From CAZSDP01 sp964605665 (GTDB taxonomy: Bacteria; Planctomycetota; UBA8108; UBA1146): a DNA stretch of 64,000 nt. Numbering within the stretch: position 1 is the stretch's first letter; each line of letters opens with the position of its first letter. The stretch is taken from assembly GCA_964605665.1 (NCBI GenBank), contig CAZSDP010000020.1, positions 16,039 through 80,038 of the forward strand, in the 5' to 3' direction. This document shows, piece after piece, positions 1 through 8,300 of the stretch. The position numbers and the translations under genes were made by a program. The notes under the pieces were generated by a model. The model had not been told where the DNA came from. It was given only the letters and a program-made list of their open reading frames with translations, and searched no databases.

Positions 1-623
1 GAGAGATTGGGAGGAGTCCCGACCAAGGTTGCGGTTCCGCCGATCGAAGCGCTGTAGGCGATTCCGAGGAAAATCGCGACGCCGAGAGAGCGTGCCTGGG
101 GGCGAGGAAGCTTATCTTCGAATTCCAAGACGATCGCTAGAGCGATCGGAACCATCATCATCGTTGTTGCTGTGTTAGAGATCCACATCGACAAGAACCA
201 AGTCGCGGCCATAAATCCGAGGAGTAATCGCCATGGGTGGACTCCCGTGCGACTGAGAATCCACAGGGCGATGCGTTGGTGGAGATTCCATTTCTGCATC
301 GCGAGGGCGACAAGAAATCCGCCGATGAAAAGGAAAATCGTGGAGTTCACGTATTGATCGGCAACTTGCTTACCGGGGAGGACTCCAAGAAGAGGAAAGA
401 GCACGAGCGGGAGCAGAGCGGTGGCCGCAAGGGGGATCGCCTCACCGATCCACCAGATCGCCATCCAGATGGCGATCGCAGCAGTGTGGGTCACATTTGG
501 ATTTTCGGGATCGAGGTCGACAAAAGAGATCATCAGGGTGGCAGTGAGAGGACCAAGGACCAGTGCTACCTGGCGTGCCTGCGATCCAAGTTTGCGCGGC
601 GTCGAGTCTGACATCTCGCTCAT
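1..623 (-). CDS. SLC13/DASS-family sodium:anion symporter (C-terminus beyond window)
   Basis: Translating the reverse strand from the ATG at 623 gives an open frame of about 207 codons that leaves the window without a stop. It is strongly hydrophobic and carries family signatures: an EAIPL segment near residue 62, SNTATTMMMVPIA near 150 and IGGTATLVGTPPN just before the edge. These SNT and GGT...TPPN motifs form the sodium and substrate sites of divalent anion:Na+ symporters (dicarboxylates, sulfate or citrate); which anion is carried cannot be told. A second in-frame ATG at 614 fits the AGGTGG Shine-Dalgarno-like sequence better, so the start may be three codons later. It lies 40 bases downstream of bioY on the same strand and may be co-transcribed. 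Confidence 0.85.
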   Translation of the reverse strand, partial: MSEMSDSTPRKLGSQARQVALVLGPLTATLMISFVDLDPENPNVTHTAAIAIWMAIWWIGEAIPLAATALLPLVLFPLLGVLPGKQVADQYVNSTIFLFIGGFLVALAMQKWNLHQRIALWILSRTGVHPWRLLLGFMAATWFLSMWISNTATTMMMVPIALAIVLEFEDKLPRPQARSLGVAIFLGIAYSASIGGTATLVGTPPNL

Positions 624-663
624 ACCACCTGCATCTTTGCGATATCGACGGGGGATCTTCGGT

Positions 664-1299
664 TCATTTGCGGCTGCGAATGATGAGGGTCACCGCGGTC
701 GCCTTGAGAACTGCCCCGGGGAGGAAAGGCCAAAATCCCTGTGAGAGCAAAATGGCCAAAGAGTACTGATCGACTTCCATGAACAGAGTTTGATAAACCG
801 CGAGCCAAATCAAGCCGGGTAGGAAGAGGAGAAGGGTCGCCACTCCCATCCCCAAAAATGCGGTTGAGAATCGACGAGCCCAACCGCGTTCGACAAGGGA
901 GCCGGCAAGCCATGCCGCGGGAAGGAAGCCGAGGAGATATCCGCCAGTGGGACCGGCGAAGTGATGCACACCAAATGAGAATTCCGCGAAGACGGGCAAG
1001 CCTGACGCGCCTTGGGCCAGATAGAGGGCAACCGCCATCGTTCCTCTTCGCGATCCCAAGATCGCCCCGACCAAGAGAACGGCGAAGCTCTGCAAAGTGA
1101 TCGGGACCACAGAGATGGGGAGCCGGAGGGAGATTTGTGCGCACGCTGTGATCAAGAGAGACCCGCCGAGAACGAGAAGGGTCACCTTGAGAAGTGAAGG
1201 CGAAGGAGACGCCAAAGCTCCCGAGTGTGGTGCTCTCCAGGAAACGTTCTGGTGCGAGCCGACGGCATCGGCGGTCGGCTCTTCTCGGAATTGTTGCAT
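664..1299 (-). CDS. bioY: BioY biotin transporter substrate-binding (S) component
   Basis: A 211-residue membrane protein with the BioY pattern: a PITLQSFAVLLVGAILG segment followed by YLAQGASGLPVF and FAGPTGGYLLGF. BioY binds biotin in the membrane and works alone or with an ECF energizing module (AT module); no ecfA or ecfT gene is in the window. Its N-terminal tail of about 35 residues before the first membrane helix is a little longer than usual. The ATG at 1299 has a GAGGTG Shine-Dalgarno six bases upstream. The 5' leader contains a short perfect hairpin (1326-1343). An anion symporter follows 40 bases downstream. The assignment rests on motifs I recognise; specificity for biotin is inferred from the family. 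Confidence 0.88.
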   Translation of the reverse strand: MQQFREEPTADAVGSHQNVSWRAPHSGALASPSPSLLKVTLLVLGGSLLITACAQISLRLPISVVPITLQSFAVLLVGAILGSRRGTMAVALYLAQGASGLPVFAEFSFGVHHFAGPTGGYLLGFLPAAWLAGSLVERGWARRFSTAFLGMGVATLLLFLPGLIWLAVYQTLFMEVDQYSLAILLSQGFWPFLPGAVLKATAVTLIIRSRK

Positions 1300-1325
1300 C
1301 GGAACACCTCTACCGTTGTTGGAAG

Positions 1326-1343
1326 CCCCTCCAAGCTGAGGGG
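1326..1343 (-). promoter_or_regulatory. Hairpin in the bioY 5' leader
   Basis: A perfect six-base-pair stem (CCCCTC/GAGGGG, loop 1332-1337) lies about 27 bases upstream of the bioY start codon. It has no U-tract, so it is not a terminator by itself. It could shape translation or be part of a larger leader RNA. The rest of the 1300-1550 gap shows nothing I can name, and I see no BirA-type operator. Confidence 0.35.
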
Positions 1344-1550
1344 ACTCTTGAGCGCTGGCAAATCTCCGGTGGAGCAGAACTCCCGGGCTAAATTCCCCCG
1401 CTGAACTCTCCTGCGGGTCAGGTCGTCAGTCAGGGAGACGCTCGGCAGACTCTATATTGCCGACTGGACTTCGCGAACTCCACCGGATCTTCGACGATCG
1501 TTGCAGCGAAGCCGTGTACCTGCTGTGCTGTTTCGTTTGCTGGCGACCCT

Positions 1551-3062
1551 TCAGGCCCTCGGTTTCAATTTCTGGCGATCGAGAGGGATTCCGTAGCGTT
1601 CCAGACGTCGGTACAGGTTTGTCTTGGGAATTCCCAAGCGACGCGCGGCTTCCGCCTTATTCCCACCGGTCTCTCTCAAGACTTCGCGAACAACTCCTCC
1701 GCAGATGATCCGCTCGAGATGTTCCAAGTCGCAGCCAATTTGATCGCGGATTTGCCGGGTGAGGGGGTGGGGGATCGTGATTTGCCGTAGCCTCGGAGAG
1801 AGATCGGTGGCATCGATTCGGTTCGGTTCCAACGCGAATGCTCGCTCCATCTCGTTTCGAAGTTCTCGAACATTCCCGGGCCACGGAAATCCCTCTAGGT
1901 ATTGAAGGGCACGGTCGGTGATTTCGGGAGCCGATCGATGATGAGAACTTGCGACCTGCTCAAGGAAATGCTTCGCCAGAATCGAGACATCTCCTTCTCG
2001 CTCGCGTAGCGGTGGAAGCTCAATACGGATCACATCGATACGGAAGAGTAAGTCGGAACGGAATGCGCCCACGTCAACTTGCTGATCGAGATTTCTGTGG
2101 GTCGCGGTGACCAATCGGAAGTCGACCGGCCTGGTGACGGTTGAACCGATGCGCCGAACTTCGCGTTCTTGCAAGACTCGCAAAAGCTTCGATTGGAGCG
2201 CAGGTCCCATCTCTCCGATTTCGTCGAGAAATAGAGTTCCGCCGCTTGCTTCCTCGATCAGGCCTTTTCGAGATGTATGGGCGCCAGTGTATGAGCCTCG
2301 CTCTGCCCCAAACAGCTCGCCTTCCAAGAGGGTGTCTGAGATCGCCGCACAATTCTCGCTGACGAAACGCCCCTTTCGGCCTGACAATCGGTGGATCGCC
2401 TTACCGATCAGCTCTTTTCCAGTCCCACTCTCACCAAGGATCAGCACGGAGACGTGAGTCGGTGCGACTTTCTCAACCATTTGAAGTTCATGGGCCAATG
2501 TCGGGGCTTGTCCAACCAGTTCTGGGAACCGACTGAAGACATCTGGTGGACTGGGGGATGCGGAGGAGATCTTCCACGCTGCTTCGAGACGATCGAAGAT
2601 CAAGCTGGGTAAGGACGGGTGTTTGTTGGAGTCTTCCGTGGCGACAAAGAGACAGGCAGCTTCGGAGCCGTTCTCGAGGATCCAAACCCTTCCTCCCGAT
2701 ACTCCATATTCGCTGAGGCCGTTTCGATTGGGGAGAGGGTTGAGGCGGGTTGGAATTCCCCGACCCACTCCGACGACGATCTCTGCTGACTGTTCGATGG
2801 GGTCGACGCGGTAGATCCCTGCGCCCGAACCGTGGATTGCGTCGGCCACCTTTCGAAGCGAGGAGAGGAGCTGCGCAGCTGCCTGATCAACTCCACCGAT
2901 ATGTCGCCCCGAGTTTGCACGTTTTTCAGGATTTGGAGAGAGCTCTTCTGAACCCCCCGATGGCGACTTCACTTGGCCATTTCGGGGAGATTGCTCCTCA
3001 GTAGATTCATTTCTGTCCGTTGGATCTGGCAAGTTGGGAATTGACTCGATCACAGGCACCAC
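1551..3062 (-). CDS. Sigma-54-dependent transcriptional activator (NtrC-type AAA+)
   Basis: A 503-residue protein. Residues 1-55 are low-complexity; 60-165 resemble a GAF-type sensor; 180-420 are the AAA+ sigma-54 interaction domain with Walker A GESGTGKE (210-217), Walker B GGTLFLDE and an arginine-finger region LFRIDV; 455-495 are a Fis-type helix-turn-helix (NKAEAARRLGIPKTNLYRRL). The sigma-54-contacting loop, normally GAFTGA, reads GSYTGA at 256-261. There is no phosphoacceptor receiver domain, so it probably senses a ligand or protein directly. It should bind upstream of -24/-12 promoters; I found no convincing -24/-12 element in the window, so its targets are unknown. It is a single gene with gaps of about 250 bases downstream and 390 bases upstream. 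Confidence 0.92.
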   Translation of the reverse strand: MVPVIESIPNLPDPTDRNESTEEQSPRNGQVKSPSGGSEELSPNPEKRANSGRHIGGVDQAAAQLLSSLRKVADAIHGSGAGIYRVDPIEQSAEIVVGVGRGIPTRLNPLPNRNGLSEYGVSGGRVWILENGSEAACLFVATEDSNKHPSLPSLIFDRLEAAWKISSASPSPPDVFSRFPELVGQAPTLAHELQMVEKVAPTHVSVLILGESGTGKELIGKAIHRLSGRKGRFVSENCAAISDTLLEGELFGAERGSYTGAHTSRKGLIEEASGGTLFLDEIGEMGPALQSKLLRVLQEREVRRIGSTVTRPVDFRLVTATHRNLDQQVDVGAFRSDLLFRIDVIRIELPPLREREGDVSILAKHFLEQVASSHHRSAPEITDRALQYLEGFPWPGNVRELRNEMERAFALEPNRIDATDLSPRLRQITIPHPLTRQIRDQIGCDLEHLERIICGGVVREVLRETGGNKAEAARRLGIPKTNLYRRLERYGIPLDRQKLKPRA

Positions 3063-3381
3063 CTCAAAAGCACTGCGAACCGAGGCACACGTTCAATCGA
3101 GAATTTCGACCGAATCGAGCGGTACCTCAGAACCACCCTCGCAGAGCCCCGACTGAGCCGAAACGCTGCGAGCTATGGCGAAAGGCCGAAAGAGCGATAC
3201 GAAGCAGCCACTCTCTCGAACTCTGGGTGAACGGGAACGCTCTCTTTCCTCGCTGTCGTTTCGCCCCATGACAACGAAGAGAATCTACAGATACGCGAAC
3301 GATTGCGTTTCGTCAACAGTTCGCAGTGCGGATTTTCCCCCTTCGATGAGGAAAATGGCCGAATCCCACGATTTAGGTGAG
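3063..3381. other. Intergenic stretch upstream of the sigma-54 activator
   Basis: No credible coding region here. It should contain the leader and promoter of the minus-strand activator gene. I see no clear -24/-12 or consensus -35/-10 pair on the minus strand. Confidence 0.5.
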
Positions 3382-3410
3382 TTGACACTCTCAGATTCGC
3401 CCGATATGTT
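3382..3410 (+). promoter_or_regulatory. Sigma-70-type promoter of tRNA-Asn
   Basis: A consensus -35 TTGACA (3382-3387) is followed after exactly 17 bases by TATGTT (3405-3410, four of six matches to TATAAT). Transcription would start near 3417, about 35 bases before the mature tRNA 5' end. Position and spacing make this the likely tRNA promoter. Confidence 0.65.
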
Positions 3411-3451
3411 TCTCAGCCGTCCACCGATACCGGTGGCGGAGAATTTGACGA

Positions 3452-3526
3452 TCCCCGGTAGCTCAGCGGTAGAGTAGGTGGCTGTTAACCACTTGGTCGT
3501 AAGTTCGAATCTTACCCGGGGAGCCA
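3452..3526 (+). tRNA. tRNA-Asn (anticodon GTT)
   Basis: A 75-base cloverleaf: acceptor stem TCCCCGG (3452-3458) pairs perfectly with CCGGGGA (3516-3522); D-arm AGCTC...GAGT; anticodon loop CTGTTAA with anticodon GTT between GGTGG and CCACT; T-arm GTAAG-TTCGAAT-CTTAC; discriminator G and an encoded CCA at 3524-3526. A promoter precedes it and a strong terminator follows four bases later, so it is a single-gene transcription unit. Its 3' end and terminator start are copied at 33932-33953. Confidence 0.96.
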
Positions 3527-3529
3527 TGG

Positions 3530-3566
3530 ACGCCCTCGCGCGAAAGCGCGGGGGCGTTCTCTATTT
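3530..3566 (+). terminator. Rho-independent terminator of tRNA-Asn
   Basis: A 12-base-pair stem (3530-3541 with 3546-3557, one G-T pair) closed by a GAAA tetraloop is followed by TCTCTATTT. It begins four bases after the tRNA CCA. Confidence 0.85.
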
Positions 3567-3956
3567 ATCAGAAGGACTTATGACGGCACACTGCCCCCGA
3601 TTCGAGGTCGTGTGCGGGTGCCCGAACCCGCGCCCCTGCGAACTGGCCCCGAAGTGGTTAACAGATTCCGCTCGGATCTCGGGGATGCTCTCTTGAGGCG
3701 GGGAGAGAGCCGCGCTAGTGGTTGACGTTGACCCCATCTTTTCCGCGCCCCATCACGAGATGCAGCCTGTGCCCAGACTCACGGCGAATCTGTAGGGGCG
3801 ACTTCCTAGGTTACGCCCAGCGGCTGGATCTTCCCTCCGATCAGTCAGGATCGATCAGGGCCGCCTCCTCAAGCTCAGGAGCGGTAGAGTGGCGAACGTC
3901 GCCGTAGCCACTCGGAAAACTTCCACGGGTGAGAGATCGAAGGGGCGAGACACGCC
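3567..3956. other. Intergenic stretch after tRNA-Asn
   Basis: About 390 bases with no credible gene on either strand. It holds the upstream region of the gene at 3957; I see no further RNA gene or repeat. Confidence 0.5.
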
Positions 3957-4580
3957 ATGCCGACTCGTGACACCGAGTACAGCGAGCCAACTCCGGGTCG
4001 AGGAATCTCGTTCCGCTCTGTCGCGATTGTCTGTGCCCTGATCCAAGGCGCGCTGCTCATCGGGGGCGTCGTCGCCTGGAACCTCCTGGATCCGATCGCC
4101 GGGCGCAGCGAAGAAGACCTTCGTTCACTTGCAGTGGCTGAGAAATCTAAGCTAACTTCGCTCGTGGAAACTCTCCGATCCTCGACGAGGAGTCAGGCAA
4201 TGGGAATCATGGGGGCGCAAATCATTCTGCATCCCAGCAACGAGCGATTCTTCTACAACGAGGGCGACGATGAGTGGCAGGACGAGAGTGCGCAGCGACT
4301 TTCAGCCGAGAAGCTTGAGAATCGCACCGGCATTTCCGATGGTTCGCTCCGTCAGGCCATGGCTCATTGCCAGGACTTGGACTTCCCCTCCGTATCGAGT
4401 TCCTGGTCCGTTCGCGATTCCAGTTTCACAGTGACCGTCTACGCGGGAGCCTTGCTCGGCGGGTGGGGTCGTCGAGGATTGAGCTATTGCGATCGTGACT
4501 TGGCTGCGACGAGAGTTCCTTCATATCGGTACAGCAAGACGGACGTTCCCGGATGGTACGTCCGCGAATACCTCGACTAG
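3957..4580 (+). CDS. Hypothetical single-pass membrane protein
   Basis: A 207-residue protein I do not recognise. Residues 1-20 are polar, about 21-43 form one hydrophobic helix (VAIVCALIQGALLIGGVVAW), and the remainder is soluble and presumably periplasmic. It contains three cysteines (outside the helix: the HCQD and SYCDRD regions). The part after the helix is charged and may be helical. The ATG at 3957 follows a GGGGCGAG sequence at moderate distance. It stands alone on the plus strand, upstream of a transposase remnant; no partner gene is evident. Composition and absence of shadows in other frames support coding, but no function can be assigned. Confidence 0.55.
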   Translation: MPTRDTEYSEPTPGRGISFRSVAIVCALIQGALLIGGVVAWNLLDPIAGRSEEDLRSLAVAEKSKLTSLVETLRSSTRSQAMGIMGAQIILHPSNERFFYNEGDDEWQDESAQRLSAEKLENRTGISDGSLRQAMAHCQDLDFPSVSSSWSVRDSSFTVTVYAGALLGGWGRRGLSYCDRDLAATRVPSYRYSKTDVPGWYVREYLD

Positions 4581-4654
4581 CAGCTGTCCCCCTCACCGAA
4601 AGTCTTGCCACATCGTTTGATGAGTTGAGTGGATGAATTGGCTCCCTCCCCAGC

Positions 4655-4672
4655 GTGCAGCGGTAGCTGCAC
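4655..4672. other. Short perfect hairpin before the transposase remnant
   Basis: GTGCAGC (4655-4661) and GCTGCAC (4666-4672) form a seven-base-pair stem with a GGTA loop, ending just before the AAGGAG Shine-Dalgarno of the transposase fragment. Such hairpins over a start region are common in insertion elements, where they limit transposase translation; here that role is inference. Confidence 0.35.
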
Positions 4673-4687
4673 AGAAGGAGAGTGGAG

Positions 4688-5100
4688 ATGTCCACAGACC
4701 CCTTTGGCAGTCCTCCCGAAAGCAGCGGAGGAAGAAACGGCCCCTCAGAATCTGAGTCTGACTGGCCGGCTAAGCCACCCGGCGCACCTCGGCGGGGGCG
4801 CCGCCTCGTCTCTAAGAATCAACCCAAGCGGCGTCTTCTCACCGGTGAACAGCGACTCCTCGCACTCGATGCCTGGAGGCGCAGCGGTCTTCCCGCCGGT
4901 GACTTTGCGCCACTCCTGGGTGTTTCCCCACACACCCTTTACAAGTGGCGGCAACTCCTTATCGATGAGGGACCCGCTCGACTCCTGGGTCAGCCGGGGC
5001 GTCGATCGGTGGGATGTGCCTTACCGACGGCGACGCGCCGTGCGATCGTTCTTCTGAAGGAGACGCACCCCGAGTGGGGGTCAGAGCGCATCTCGAGCGA
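4688..5100 (+). pseudogene. Truncated transposase (N-terminal helix-turn-helix part)
   Basis: From the ATG at 4688 (AAGGAG seven bases upstream) about 138 codons match the N-terminal part of IS3/IS481-like transposases common in Planctomycetes: a helix-turn-helix around SGLPAGDFAPLLGVSPHTLYKW and a linker LLKETHPEWGSERIS. Similarity then stops abruptly and the DDE catalytic core is absent. The frame stays open by chance through 5101-5365 into the next gene, so a gene caller could fuse the two. I see no terminal inverted repeats or target duplication. This marks a past insertion-and-deletion event near the left side of the GC-rich block. Confidence 0.75.
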
Positions 5101-5365
5101 GTGCACTTCGAGGAGACATGCAACAACGCCTGTGCGCCTCTTCACAATTCGGTCACCCTTCTCTTTGCTCGTTCTTTACCGAGTGTCCTGTCTCGGAAAT
5201 GCTCGCCAGCTGACCGAGCGAACCAAAGATCCACGAATGCTCATCGAACATTCAAGTTCACTTCACGTGATGGGTGTCCACTCCTCCTCACGCCACTCCG
5301 ATGGGAGTGGTGCGTCTCCCGCCCGGCAATCGAGCGGCTTTTCCGTCAACTTCGAGGAGGACTCC

Positions 5366-8300
5366 ATGAGAATCCCGTGTCTTTGCAAATCCCAGCGCGC
5401 GCTCTTTGCGTTCGCTCTCTCTTTCGCCATGTGCGCGCTCAGCGCCGCGAATCTCTGGGCTGGTGGCGGAGTCGCCATCAACGAAGTTCGGATCGATCAG
5501 GGGGGTGCGGACAACGACGAGTTCTTCGAGCTCCGCGGGTCTCCGGGTGAGTCCCTCGAGAACTTCGCGTACATCGTGATCGGCGACGGGACGGGGGGAA
5601 GTGGCGTCATCGAGTCGGTGACCGATCTCTCGGGCCATGCCCTCGATGCGAACGGCTTCTTCGTCGTCGCGGAAGGGACGTTCTCGATCGGTGTGGCGGG
5701 ATTGACCGCGACCTTGAACTTCGAGAACTCCGACAACGTGACGCACTTGCTCGTCGTTCTCGATCCGCTCGCGACCGCTCCAGCGACGGGGGACGATCTC
5801 GATGCCGACGACAACGGCGTCCTCGATGTCGACGAAGGCGGTCCGGCTCCCTGGGTCGGAATTCTCGATAGCGTCTCCCTGGTCGAAAACCTCGATGTCC
5901 CGGCGAGCGGAGAGTTCTTCTACTCCCCGACGGTCGTGGGGCCGGACGGTACGTTCGTCCCCGGGACGGCTTGGCGCTGCGGGAACGGCTGGGTCATCGG
6001 CGACTTCGACCTCAGTCTCATGACGAACACACCGGGCGCCGAGAACACCTGCCCCAGTGAGGATTGCACGAACGGAATCGACGACGACGGCGACAATGCG
6101 GTCGACTGCGCCGACTCCGACTGCTTCGGTGAACTCATCTGCATCGCTCCGGGTCCGGAGGGACCGCGTTACGGGATCGAGCCGATCGGCACCTATGCGA
6201 CGGGAGTGTTCGACGGGAGCGCAGCGGAGATCGTCGCCTACGACGCGCGGAGTGGGTCGGTCTTCGTGACCAACTCGGACGCCGGCTCGATCGACGCTCT
6301 CTCGCTCGCGCCGAGTGGCGCCCTGACCCTCACCGGTTCGCTGCTGACGACCGGCAGCCCGACGCACGTGCGGATCTGGGATGATGGCGTGGAGAGTTTC
6401 GTCGTCGCCTCGGTCCCGAACGCCGACGGCAACCTGGGCGGCACGGTCGAAGTTCTCACCACCGCGGGAGTCCCGGTCGCCAGTTACCCGGTGGGCGTGC
6501 TCCCCGACATGGTTTTCATCACTTCTACCGATCTCGCGATCACCGCGAACGAAGGAGAGCCGACCGGGACCGGAGACCCCGAGGGCTCGGTCTCGATCGT
6601 CGACTTGACGACCGGCGTGGTGACCCCTGTCTCCTTCACCTCCTTCGACGGGACCGAGGCGGCCCTGCGCGCCGCCGGGGTTCGGATCTTCCCGGGTGTG
6701 TCGGCGAGCGTCGATCTCGAGCCGGAGTACATCGCGGTCTCTCCCGACAACTCGACTGCGTATGCGATCTGCCAAGAGCAGAACGCCGTGGCCGTGATCG
6801 ACATCGCGACCGCGACGGCGACCGCGATCGTTCCGTTGGGAACCAAGGATCACTCGGTGATGGCGAATGCCATGGATGCCAGCGATCGGGACGACACGGT
6901 CAACATTACGACCTGGCCGGTGCGTGGGATGTACATGCCCGACTCCGCCGTTGCGTTCGAGGCGAACGGCAGCGTCTATCTCTTGACCGCGAACGAGGGA
7001 GATGACCGCGGCGAGAACGAGCGCGTGTCGTCTCTCACGCTCGACGCGACCGCGTTCCCGAACGCCGCAGAACTCCAGCTCCCCGAGAATCTCGGTCGAC
7101 TCTCGGTCTCTTCGATCGACGGCGACATCGACAATGACGGCGAGTACGAAGAGCTCTACTCCTACGGGGCACGCTCCTTCTCGATCTTCGACATGACCGC
7201 TGGCGGAGCACTGACCTACGATTCGGGGAGTCAGCTCGAGCGGGTGATCGAGGATCGCGAGTTCTTCCAGTTCGGCTCCACCAACGACGAGAACGGCAGC
7301 TTCGACTCGCGGAGTGACGCGAAGGGTCCCGAGCCGGAGGCGGCGACGATCGGCACGCTGAACGGCCGAACTCTCGCGTTCATCGGCGCAGAGCGTCAGG
7401 GTGGAATCGCCATCTACGACGTCACCGATCCGAACGCGGTCCGCTTCCACAGCTATGCGAACAATCGCGACTTCGGAGGGGACGCCGAGCAAGGGACCGC
7501 GGGCGATCTCGGGGTCGAAGGGCTGGTCTTCGTGCCGGCCAGTGACAATCCGACCGGCGAGCCGATCCTGATCGCTGCGAACGAGGTCAGCGGCACGACC
7601 ACCGTCTTCCGGATCGTGGATCTCCCGGTGACCGAGTTGCGCATCGGGAGTGACTTCGCGCCGAGCGGCGGCGAGGTCGAGCTCTCGGTGTTCCTCGACA
7701 CCTACCTCGGAGATGCCACCGCATGGAGCTACGGCGCCTGTCACGATCCGAGCATTCTCGACCTGGTCTCCGTCGCCGACGGTTCCGATCTGCCGGGAGT
7801 CCCGGCGGGCAGCACCCAGTTCAACCAGATCTCCGTCACTCCGGTCGGTTTCACGGTCGCCGTGGTCGTCTGCTTCGAGGCGTGCGTCGCTCTGACCGAG
7901 GGGTACGACGCAGAGCTGAACGTGGCGACGTATGACGTGAACGGAGCGGTGGGCGTCACGACCTCCGTCCAGTTTTGTGAGACCATCGGGAGTCCCGTGG
8001 TGGAGAACGTGGTCTCGGTCGGAAGTCTGACTTTCAGTCCTGCGACTCTCGACGGCGCGGTCGAGATCACCGACCCCGAGCCCCCGTTCGAGTTCGCCGT
8101 CCTCGACGGTGCGGGAACCTACTCCAACTCCGGACTCGGGACCGTCGCGACCTCGGTCACCCTCGCGCAGGTCGACGGCGGAGCGCCGCTCGCAACGACC
8201 GGGTTCTCGGTCGCCATCGGGTGCGAAGCGTCCCAGCTCACCCCCGTCGCTGTTGATCCGGCCGGGGTTCTCCTCACCGTGGCGGGAGGCGCCCCGGACT

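Noticed and set aside
3528..3696. A short gene overlapping the end of tRNA-Asn
   Set aside because: Its start lies in the tRNA and terminator, and no Shine-Dalgarno or family similarity is seen.
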